Assembly (NCBI GenBank): GCA_027490345.1
Contig: JAIXYF010000341.1
Coordinates: 1-9,362 of the forward strand
Source: Novosphingobium sp.
GTDB taxonomy: Bacteria > Pseudomonadota > Alphaproteobacteria > Sphingomonadales > Sphingomonadaceae
Direction of reading: 5' to 3'
Length of the DNA: 9,362 nucleotides
Under the pieces are notes generated by a model. That model saw only the letters and a list, made by a program, of their open reading frames with translations, had not been told where the DNA came from and made no database searches. The translations under genes were made by a program, and so were the position numbers. Each line of letters opens with the position of its first letter. Within the stretch, counting starts at the first letter, position 1. Below are positions 1 through 5,744 of this stretch, one piece after another.

Positions 1-1
1 G

Positions 2-802
2 ATCAACAACTACACCATGGCAGCCAATCTTGAACGGCTGGTGCTGACCGGCCGTGCCTATTACGCATACGGCAACGATGCCGCCAATGTCATGAGTGCG
101 GACGGCGCTGGATACCACGAGCTTTATGGCCGGGGCGGGGATGATGACCTGCGCGGCGGATCGGGCAACGATACGATGCATGGCGGGGCGGGGAATGACA
201 GCTACATCGTCAATTCCGCCGGAGACCAGATCATCGAAGTGCCCAATGATGGCCATGACCGGGCCTACAGCACGGTCACCTTCCGCATGCCTTCCGGGCT
301 TGAGGACCTGATCCTGCGGGGCACGGCTGCGATTGATGGCAGGGGCAACGATGCCGACAACCGGATCGTGGGCAACAGCGCGGCCAACCTGCTCGAAGGC
401 GGGGCGGGCCGCGATACCCTGATCGGCGGGGGCGGCGATGACGTGCTCTCGGGCAATGGCGGCAAGGACGTGCTCAAGGGCGGCGCGGGCAGCGACACCT
501 TCCGGTTTGCCGGTGCGTTTCCCGTGGCCAAGCAGCACGACACGGTGCTCGACTTTGCCAGCGGCGTGGACCGGATCGAAATCGAGCGTTACTACTTTGG
601 CGGGATCACCAGCACACCGCTCAATCCTGCAGAGTTCTTTGCCGGGCCGTCGGCCACGGCGGCCAACCATCACCTGATCTACAACCGGGCTAATGGTGTG
701 CTCTATTATGATCCCGATGGCACCGGCGCGCAGGTGCAGGTGGCTATTGCCCAGTTCGAAGGGCGGCCTGATATCGACGCCAGCGACATCGTGATGATCT
801 GA
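2..802 (+). CDS. RTX (hemolysin-type) calcium-binding protein, C-terminal part
   Basis: Partial gene: the frame is open from base 2, before the first ATG at 17, and the residues before that ATG (INNYT) continue the same repeat style, so the true start lies upstream. Two clusters of glycine/aspartate nonapeptide repeats are visible: about 121-200 (GRGGDDDLR, GGSGNDTMH, GGAGNDSYI) and about 388-510 (GGAGRDTLI, GGGGDDVLS, GNGGKDVLK, GGAGSDTFR). In RTX proteins such repeats form a calcium-binding parallel beta-roll outside the cell. Between them lie 'NRIVGNSAANLLEGG'-type linkers. The last 95 or so residues (HDTVLDFASGVDRIEI, LYYDPDGTGAQVQVA, terminal SDIVMI) are the usual C-terminal cap of type I secreted RTX proteins, where the uncleaved secretion signal lies. 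Whether the missing N-terminus carries an enzyme (protease, lipase) or is all repeats cannot be seen. No type I exporter genes are in the window. Confidence 0.9.
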   Translation: MNNYTMAANLERLVLTGRAYYAYGNDAANVMSADGAGYHELYGRGGDDDLRGGSGNDTMHGGAGNDSYIVNSAGDQIIEVPNDGHDRAYSTVTFRMPSGLEDLILRGTAAIDGRGNDADNRIVGNSAANLLEGGAGRDTLIGGGGDDVLSGNGGKDVLKGGAGSDTFRFAGAFPVAKQHDTVLDFASGVDRIEIERYYFGGITSTPLNPAEFFAGPSATAANHHLIYNRANGVLYYDPDGTGAQVQVAIAQFEGRPDIDASDIVMI

Positions 803-804
803 TC

Positions 805-816
805 CGGTCCGGACCG
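805..816. repeat. 12-bp perfect palindrome between RTX gene and sigma gene
   Basis: CGGTCCGGACCG lies just after the RTX stop codon and about 70 bases before the probable sigma factor start. It has no loop and no T-tract, so it is not a convincing intrinsic terminator. It could be a protein-binding dyad or chance in GC-rich DNA. Confidence 0.3.
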
Positions 817-871
817 CAGCGGCGGATAACATGGTTGCCAAGCCCGCCCTCGCGTCGCACTTCTTCTGCCC

Positions 872-879
872 GGAAGGAG
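872..879 (+). promoter_or_regulatory. Ribosome binding site deciding a GTG start for the sigma factor
   Basis: GGAAGGAG is a near-ideal Shine-Dalgarno sequence ending 9 bases before GTG at 889. The longer reading from TTG at 835 would put this site inside the coding region and add a basic, low-complexity leader that family members normally lack. The site therefore favours 889 as the start. Confidence 0.65.
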
Positions 880-888
880 CGGCGCGGG

Positions 889-1434
889 GTGGGCGAGGAG
901 CAGAGCGGGCCAGAGCAAACCGGGCCGACCGATGCCGCCGCGCGCGATGCGCTGCTGGCCTCGGTTTACGACGAGTTGCGGCTGGCGGCGGCGCGCCTGC
1001 TGCGGCGCGATGCCCCCTACCTCACGCTGCAACCCACGGAACTGGTCAACGAAGCGGCGCTGCGGCTGATGAAGCTCGATCGGATGAGCTTTGCCGACCG
1101 GCAGCATTTCTTCGCCACTGGCGCGCGGGTGCTGCGGCAGGCGATGATCGATGCGATCCGCGCGCGGCGGGCGAGGAAACGCCAGCGGCCCGAACTGGCT
1201 GGCGAAGTGGCGATTTCGGCGCAGGGCGAAGCGGCCATCGATGTCGAGGCGCTCGATGCCGCGCTGGTGCGGCTGGAGGCCGCCTCTCCGCCCCTGGCGC
1301 GGCTGGTGGAACTGCGCTTCTTTGCCGGGCTTTCCGTTCCCGAAATCGCGGCGCTGTGGGAGGAATCCGAAAGCACGGTGAAGCGGCGCTGGGCGGCAGC
1401 GCGGCTCTGGCTTGCCGCCGAACTGAAGGATTGA
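889..1434 (+). CDS. ECF-type RNA polymerase sigma factor, kinase-linked (Sig-70_X6 / ECF43-like)
   Basis: A 181-residue sigma-70 family factor that would direct RNA polymerase to a special promoter set. Sigma region 2 covers about residues 20-85, including the LQPTELVNEAALRLMK helix (about 47-62) and the RQAMIDAIRARRARKR segment. Region 4 covers about 120-178, with the helix-turn-helix LSVPEIAALWEESESTVKRR. 'LQPTxLVxEAxLRL' is the hallmark of the TIGR02999 (Sig-70_X6) class, where Thr replaces an acidic residue that ordinary ECF factors use to bind the beta' clamp helices. Here Thr50 (codon 1036-1038) is at that place. GTG at 889 is preferred over TTG at 835 because of the GGAAGGAG site at 872-879. 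The kinase gene starts 4 bases after the stop, with its GAAGGA ribosome site inside the last codons (1425-1430), so the two are surely co-transcribed. No anti-sigma gene is present. The class is secure; the inducing signal is unknown. Confidence 0.88.
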   Translation: MGEEQSGPEQTGPTDAAARDALLASVYDELRLAAARLLRRDAPYLTLQPTELVNEAALRLMKLDRMSFADRQHFFATGARVLRQAMIDAIRARRARKRQRPELAGEVAISAQGEAAIDVEALDAALVRLEAASPPLARLVELRFFAGLSVPEIAALWEESESTVKRRWAAARLWLAAELKD

Positions 1435-1438
1435 GGGC

Positions 1439-3835
1439 GTGAGCGCGCTGGATGGCCGCGCGCTGGCGCTGTTGGAGCAAGCGTTGGGGATCGCCGATCC
1501 GGCGGCACGAGCGGCGTTTGTGGAGGAGGCCTGCGCCGGGGACGCCGCCCTGCGCGCACGGGTGGAGGGCCTGCTGGGCGAGGAAGGCGGGGACGCTCCG
1601 TTCCTGCAAACCACCAGCTTTGCCCGCGCGTTCGGCCTCAGCGATGTGCTTGCCGAGCGGATCGGCCCGTACCGCGTAACCGGCGAGATCGCGCGCGGCG
1701 GCATGGGGCAGGTGCTGCGCGCCGAACGCGATGACGGGCGCTTTGCCCAGACGGTGGCGATCAAGCTGATCCGCGCCGATCTGGCGAGCGCCGCTGGGCT
1801 GGCCCGCTTTGCCGAGGAACGCCGAATGCTGGCGCGGCTGCGCCATCCGGGAATCGTGCGCATTCTCGATGGCGGGGAACACGATGACCGGCCGTGGCTG
1901 GCCATGGACCTGATCGAGGGGCTGCCTGTCACCGAGGCGCTGGACAAGGCAGTCGCGGGGCAGGCAGTCGCGGGGCAGGCAGCCCGGCTCGATGCCTTCG
2001 AACGGATCTGCGATGCGGTGGCCCACGCGCATCGCCAGCTGGTGATCCATGCCGATCTCAAGCCCAGCAATATCCTGATGAGCGCGGATGGGCAGGTGCA
2101 TCTGCTGGATTTCGGCATCGCGCGGCTGGCCAGTGGTCTGGCGGACGATCTGCCGGGTGATCAGGCAGGTGAGGGCGGCTTGGCGCCCTCACCGCTGACC
2201 CGGGGCTATGCCGCCCCCGAGCGCACCGGCGGCGCCGCGCCGACCGTGGCGAGTGATGTGTTCTCGCTGGGTATGCTCCTCGTGCAGCTGCTGACAGGCA
2301 GGCTGCCGGATGGAACCTGGGCGCAAGTGGCAGGCTCGGTGCTGCCGGCTGGCTGGTTGAAGGGCGATCTGGCAGCCATCGCGGCCAAGGCGCTCGCGGT
2401 CGATCCGGCAGACCGCTACCCCGATGTCGCGGCGCTGCACTCCGATGTGCGGCGCCACCGCGCGCATCTGCCGGTGCGCGCGCGGATACCAGCGCCGTGG
2501 GGCTATGCAGCGGGGCGCTTTGGGCGGCGTCACTGGCGCGGCTTGGCGCTGGCCGGGGCAGCTTTCGCTTTGCTGGCGGGGACCAGCGTTTTCGCCACGC
2601 TCTCCTCTTGGCGAGCAGATGCGGCGCGGGCCGAAGCCGAGGCTCGCTTCGCTGATGCGCGCGGCGCGGCCAATATGCTGGTGGGCACGCTGCTGCCCCG
2701 GCTCGAAGCCGTGCCTGGTACGCTGCGGCTGCGCACCGAAACGGCCACGGCGGCGCAGGGGTATCTCGACCGGCTGGCGGCCAGCGCGGAAAGTTCGGAC
2801 GCGGTGCGGGTTGAGGCCGCGCAGGGCCTGCTGCTGCTGGCACGGCATCTGGCGGGGGCGGGGCGGCCCAATCTGGGCCAGCCGGACCGGGCAGACGCAG
2901 ACCTCAGACGCGCGGATGCCTTGCTGATGCCGCTGACCACGGCGAAGGCACGGGCCTTGCGCGCCCGTGTACTGCTGGAACGAGTGCGGCTGGCGGTGTT
3001 CATGCAGGGGGATGTGGAGGCTGCGGCTGCGCTGGCAGAGGGCGCCGCGCAACTTGTCGCGGCGTTTCCGGCAGACCGGGGGCTGGCGCGCGAGCAGGCG
3101 GCGGTTATGGCTGACCTGCGCGGCTGGCAGGGGCGCTTTGCCGAAGAGGCGCGGCTGGCCGATGCAGCGCTGGCGCTGATCCCGCCGGGTACGCGCTGGG
3201 CAGACAGCCTTGATCGGGGGCGCCTGCTCGCGAGCAAGGCCGAGGCGCTCTATTATCAGGACCGCGCCGGGGATGCCTTGCCGCACTATCGCAAGGCGCT
3301 GGCAGAGCTGGAGGCGCTCCAGCTAGCCTATCCGGGCCACCCCTATCTGCCGGGCGCAAAGGCAGTGGCAGCATGGAATCTGGGCACGACGCTCACCGAG
3401 CTGAAGCGCACGGATGAGGCGCTGCCGGTGCTGGCGGCTGCAGAATCAGCCGCGCGCGATGCGGTGCGGCTCGATCCGGACGACCGCGAAGGACGGCGGC
3501 GGCTGCGCGTTGTGCGCAATGCCCGCGCGCAGGCGCTGGGTTTTTCGGGCAAGACGGAGCACGCGCTGCGCCTGTTGGCTGAGGTTCGCGACGAGGATGA
3601 GGCCTTGCTCCGGGCCGAGCCGGGTGCGCTCCACTCGCGCGACGTGGTCTTCGATTACACGCTGGTGGGCGAGGCGCTGGATGCCGCTGGCCACAAGCAG
3701 GAGGCCTGCACGGCAGACCGCGAAACGAAGCGCCGCTATGACGATCTGGCTGCAAGGGGGCTGCTGACCGCGTTTGACGCGAAAGCCAACATCGCCCTGC
3801 TCAAGGCCCGCATGGCGCGAAACTGTTTACCCTAA
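1439..3835 (+). CDS. Membrane-anchored Ser/Thr protein kinase with TPR-like C-terminal half
   Basis: A 798-residue Hanks-type kinase starting at GTG, with GAAGGA at 1425-1430 as ribosome site. Residues 1-75 are a helical leader usual in ECF-linked kinases. The kinase domain spans about 77-340: glycine loop EIARGGMGQV (83-92), VAIK lysine K109, alpha-C glutamate in AEERRM (E126 or E127), catalytic loop HADLKPSN with D206, K208 and N211, DFG at 224-226, AAPE at 258-261, DVFSLG at 273-278, and R326 in ADRYPDV. The usual HRD arginine is alanine (A205). One hydrophobic segment (about 367-389) would place the kinase in the cytoplasm and the C-terminal 400 residues in the periplasm. That half is Ala/Leu-rich helical with TPR-like units near 598-629, 643-683 and 694-723. 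Its likely substrate is the sigma factor encoded just upstream, by analogy with PknT/EcfP. A 15-bp tandem repeat lies at 1948-1982. The gene ends convergent to the tRNA gene. Confidence 0.9.
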   Translation: MSALDGRALALLEQALGIADPAARAAFVEEACAGDAALRARVEGLLGEEGGDAPFLQTTSFARAFGLSDVLAERIGPYRVTGEIARGGMGQVLRAERDDGRFAQTVAIKLIRADLASAAGLARFAEERRMLARLRHPGIVRILDGGEHDDRPWLAMDLIEGLPVTEALDKAVAGQAVAGQAARLDAFERICDAVAHAHRQLVIHADLKPSNILMSADGQVHLLDFGIARLASGLADDLPGDQAGEGGLAPSPLTRGYAAPERTGGAAPTVASDVFSLGMLLVQLLTGRLPDGTWAQVAGSVLPAGWLKGDLAAIAAKALAVDPADRYPDVAALHSDVRRHRAHLPVRARIPAPWGYAAGRFGRRHWRGLALAGAAFALLAGTSVFATLSSWRADAARAEAEARFADARGAANMLVGTLLPRLEAVPGTLRLRTETATAAQGYLDRLAASAESSDAVRVEAAQGLLLLARHLAGAGRPNLGQPDRADADLRRADALLMPLTTAKARALRARVLLERVRLAVFMQGDVEAAAALAEGAAQLVAAFPADRGLAREQAAVMADLRGWQGRFAEEARLADAALALIPPGTRWADSLDRGRLLASKAEALYYQDRAGDALPHYRKALAELEALQLAYPGHPYLPGAKAVAAWNLGTTLTELKRTDEALPVLAAAESAARDAVRLDPDDREGRRRLRVVRNARAQALGFSGKTEHALRLLAEVRDEDEALLRAEPGALHSRDVVFDYTLVGEALDAAGHKQEACTADRETKRRYDDLAARGLLTAFDAKANIALLKARMARNCLP
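1948..1982 (+). repeat. In-frame 15-bp tandem repeat inside the kinase gene
   Basis: The unit GGCAGTCGCGGGGCA occurs at 1948-1962 and 1963-1977, followed by a partial third copy (GGCAG). It encodes AVAGQAVAGQA at about residues 171-181, between the ATP-binding lobe and the catalytic loop. Because the unit is five codons long, copy changes would keep the frame. Confidence 0.85.
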
Positions 3836-3869
3836 GGGCGGGCTGGCAGCTTGCTGACAGGCAGCGTGC

Positions 3870-3944
3870 TGGCTGGGGCGGGAGGATTCGAACCTCCGAA
3901 TGCCGGTACCAAAAACCGGTGCCTTACCACTTGGCGACGCCCCA
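3870..3944 (-). tRNA. tRNA-Gln (anticodon UUG)
   Basis: Read on the minus strand the sequence folds into a full cloverleaf. The acceptor stem TGGGGCG (3938-3944) pairs with CGCCCCA (3874-3880). The D stem is GCC/GGC. The anticodon stem CCGGT/ACCGG encloses loop TTTTGGT, with anticodon TTG at 3910-3912. The T stem GGAGG/CCTCC carries loop TTCGAAT. The discriminator base is G (3873), and a CCA end is encoded at 3870-3872. UUG reads CAA and, by wobble, CAG glutamine codons. The gene faces the end of the kinase gene and follows the terminator of the YghU-like gene, so it is probably transcribed alone. No integrase or duplicated 3' end of the tRNA is seen in the window, so nothing suggests it has been used as an attachment site here. 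Confidence 0.96.
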
Positions 3945-3956
3945 ACGCGAGCCGCG

Positions 3957-3984
3957 CTTATAGCGGCGGACCAGAACTTGAAAA
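3957..3984 (-). promoter_or_regulatory. Candidate promoter for tRNA-Gln
   Basis: On the minus strand TTTTCA (3979-3984) and TATAAG (3957-3962) are separated by 16 bases and lie 12 bases before the tRNA 5' end. The -10 box matches the consensus at five of six positions; the -35 box at four of six. A G/C-rich stretch (CGCGGC) follows the -10 box, as in stringently controlled stable RNA promoters. It sits directly downstream of the preceding gene's terminator. Confidence 0.5.
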
Positions 3985-3992
3985 GAGGGGGG

Positions 3993-4037
3993 AAATGAAA
4001 AGCGGCAGATGGGGCAATGCAGCGCCCCATCTGCCGC
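3993..4037 (-). terminator. Rho-independent terminator of the YghU-like gene
   Basis: A perfect 14-bp stem (4002-4015 with 4024-4037; GCGGCAGATGGGGC and its complement) encloses an 8-base loop. On the minus strand it is followed by TTTTCATTT. It begins 5 bases past the ancestral stop codon (TGA, 4043-4045) of the glutathione transferase gene and insulates the tRNA gene. On the plus strand no T-tract follows, so it acts in one direction. Confidence 0.9.
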
Positions 4038-4042
4038 GCCGT

Positions 4043-4888
4043 TCAGAGTGTGCCTTCGGGCAGGGCCGCGAAATCGGCAGCGCTGTGGCGTTCGAGCACG
4101 CCCTTGTTGGTGTTGACGAGGCGGCCGCGCTTCACGGCGGGGCGCGCGTCGATTTCCGCGACCCAGCGGCCGACGGCTTCATATTCGTGCATCGATAGGA
4201 ACGTCGCCGCCTCGCCATAAGCCTCGCCGCGGTAGATGTTGCCGAGCCACGGCTAGGCCGACATATCGGCGCTGGAATAGTCATCGCCGCCAAGGAAGCG
4301 CGTTTCCTTGAGGCGGTTGTTCGCCACATCGAACAGGCGCTTGGTTTCCATCGAATAGCGATCGATCGCGTATTCGATCTTGAACGGCGCGTAGTGATAG
4401 AAATGGCCAAAGCCGCCGCCCATGAACGGTGCGGAACCGACCTGCCAGAACAGCCACGAGAGCACTTCGGCGCGCGCCGGGCCGCTGGCGGGGAGGAAGT
4501 GGCCGAACTTTTCCGCCAGGTGCATCAGGATCGCGCCCGATTCGAACACGCGGACTGGTTCCGGCCCGCTGCGATCGACCAGCGCGGGGATCTTGGAATT
4601 GGGATTGATGCCCACGAACCCGCTGCCGAACTGGTCGCGATCAAAGATCTTGATCAGCCAAGCATCATATTCGGCTTCGCTGATGCCCAGCTCAAGCAAC
4701 TCCTCGAGCATGATCGTGACCTTCTGGCCATTGGGCGTGCCGAGCGAATAGAGCTGGAAAGGGTGCTCGCCCACCGGAAGCTCAGCCTCATGCTGGGCGC
4801 CAGCCGTGGGGCGATTGACGGCGGCAAAGGCGCCGCCGTTGTTCTGGTCCCAGACCCAGACTTTGGGGGGCACATATTCTTCGGACAT
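4043..4888 (-). pseudogene. yghU: YghU-type glutathione S-transferase / disulfide-bond oxidoreductase, broken by one in-frame TAG
   Basis: The reading begins at ATG 4886-4888, with AAGGAG at 4895-4900 six bases before it. It runs 211 codons to a TAG at 4253-4255 and then continues in the same frame for 69 more sense codons to TGA at 4043-4045. The total is 281 positions, close to the roughly 288 residues of E. coli YghU. The N-terminal extension (PPKVWVWDQNNGGAFAAVNRP), the thioredoxin-fold segment LYSLGTPNGQKVTIMLEELL, NPNSKIPAL with FESGAIL, and GGGFGHFYHYAPFKIEYA are all diagnostic of this family. After the stop come PWLGNIYRGEAYGEAATFL, ARPAVKRGRLVN and ERHSAADF, matching the family C-terminus. 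The stop replaces the Trp of the conserved ADMxxWPW motif, so TGG to TAG is the simplest change. The truncated product would lack the end of the helical domain and probably not fold. Intact family members have glutathione-dependent disulfide reductase activity. A sequencing error cannot be excluded. Confidence 0.9.
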
Positions 4889-4954
4889 CGGGATCTCCTT
4901 GGGGATGGATTGCTGGGGCCAAGAGTGGCGCCGCCATGCGCGGATGGCAAGGCT

Positions 4955-4994
4955 GGGGAGGGGCGCAGATAATCTGCGCAGGCCCCACCTTTTT
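4955..4994 (+). terminator. Hairpin with T-run between gph and the YghU-like gene (uncertain terminator)
   Basis: GCGCAG (4963-4968) pairs with CTGCGC (4974-4979) around a 5-base ATAAT loop. GGGG (4955-4958) and CCCC (4983-4986) can extend it across an internal loop. A TTTTT run lies at 4990-4994 on the plus strand. Both flanking genes are on the minus strand, where the hairpin is preceded by the A-run and followed by C-rich sequence. It is therefore a poor terminator for gph. It could stop antisense transcription or be another kind of element. Confidence 0.35.
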
Positions 4995-5009
4995 CTATCG
5001 TGCCAGTTC

Positions 5010-5684
5010 CTAGCGTTTCAGCATTTCCAGTGCGGGCACCAGTTCGTCAAAGTGGTCGATCACCCTATCTGCGCCGAGTTCGTGTGCAGGCAGATCGTTG
5101 AAGCCGAAGCTTACGGCGACCACCGGCATCTGCGCGGCCCGCGCGGCGCCCACATCGAACGTGGTATCGCCCACGAACGCGGCCGCCCCGCCGCCGCAGC
5201 GCTGGACCATTTCATGCAGCATGTCGGGCGCGGGCTTGGCGCGGTCGGGGCCAAGCGTGTCACCACCGATGATCGTGGCGAAACGCGGCGTGAGGCCGAG
5301 TTCATCGAACAGGCGGCGGGCCAGATCCTCGCGCTTGTTGGTGGCCACGGCGAGGCGGACGCCGCGCGCAGCCAGTGCCTCCAGCATCGCCTCTCCGCCC
5401 GGAAACAGCACAGTGTGGTGGGCGATGTTCTCGGCATAGAAAGCCAGCAGGCGCTCCTGCAAGGCCGGGAAATCAATGCCTTCCAATCCGCCGCTGGCCA
5501 TCAGCGCATTGTGCAGCATTTGCGCGCTGCCGCCGCCGATGAAACGCCGCGTCTCGCCGAGCGGGACAAGCGGCCGGCCCGCGTGGGCAAGCGCATGGTT
5601 GAGCGCGTGGCCGATATCGTGCGCGGTATCGAGCAGCGTGCCGTCGAGATCGAAGCCGACGATCTGGAAGGGAAAATCCGTCAT
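5010..5684 (-). CDS. gph: Phosphoglycolate phosphatase (HAD superfamily)
   Basis: A 224-residue cytoplasmic HAD hydrolase that would dephosphorylate 2-phosphoglycolate, a product of oxidative DNA repair and of Rubisco oxygenation. Motif I is GFDLDGTLLDT, with nucleophile D12 and acid/base D14. Motif II is AVATNK with T115. Motif III is K150 in RAKPAPD. Motif IV is FVGDTTFDV with D173 and D177 for magnesium. A helical cap domain (about 20-90) lies between motifs I and II, as in the Gph/subclass I group. The start at ATG 5682-5684 fits the family; the frame stays open upstream to about 6000, but that part is antisense to glmU. The ribosome site is weak (GGAATGG). The gene is divergent from glmU with only 60 bases between start codons. 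Specificity for phosphoglycolate rather than another small phosphate ester is inferred from family resemblance. Confidence 0.88.
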   Translation of the reverse strand: MTDFPFQIVGFDLDGTLLDTAHDIGHALNHALAHAGRPLVPLGETRRFIGGGSAQMLHNALMASGGLEGIDFPALQERLLAFYAENIAHHTVLFPGGEAMLEALAARGVRLAVATNKREDLARRLFDELGLTPRFATIIGGDTLGPDRAKPAPDMLHEMVQRCGGGAAAFVGDTTFDVGAARAAQMPVVAVSFGFNDLPAHELGADRVIDHFDELVPALEMLKR

Positions 5685-5704
5685 GGTCCATTCCGTGGCG
5701 GCGC

Positions 5705-5734
5705 ATTCTGGAAACTGCAAGGAAATGCTGGCAA
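5705..5734 (-). promoter_or_regulatory. Weak candidate promoter for gph in the gph/glmU divergent spacer
   Basis: On the minus strand TTGCCA (5729-5734) and CAGAAT (5705-5710) are 18 bases apart, matching the consensus at five and four of six positions. Transcription would begin only about 14 bases before gph. It overlaps the glmU ribosome site (AAGGA, 5733-5737). No clear sigma-70 promoter for glmU itself is visible in the 60-base spacer; it may start inside gph. Confidence 0.25.
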
Positions 5735-5744
5735 GGACGCATGC

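Noticed and set aside
831..1442. 203-residue ATG-started frame overlapping the sigma factor
   Set aside because: It is an out-of-frame shadow; all sigma factor motifs are in the frame of 889-1434, and this frame is an Ala/Arg/Gly-rich string without family features.
706..2118. Long minus-strand open frame (470 codons) opposite the sigma and kinase genes
   Set aside because: Antisense to two clear genes; Arg/Pro/Ser-rich composition typical of the complement of GC-rich coding DNA.
3870..3944. tRNA gene as attachment site of an integrated element
   Set aside because: No integrase gene and no second copy of the tRNA 3' end are visible in the window.
3827..4030. Small minus-strand open frame with a GTGIRRFESSRPS-like stretch
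   Set aside because: This is the tRNA-Gln gene read as protein, a common false gene call.
4394..4972. 192-codon plus-strand frame opposite the YghU-like gene
   Set aside because: Antisense shadow of a recognised gene.
4806..5744. Upstream extension of the glmU frame
   Set aside because: The frame is open by chance opposite gph; GlmU homology and a good ribosome site both point to 5745.
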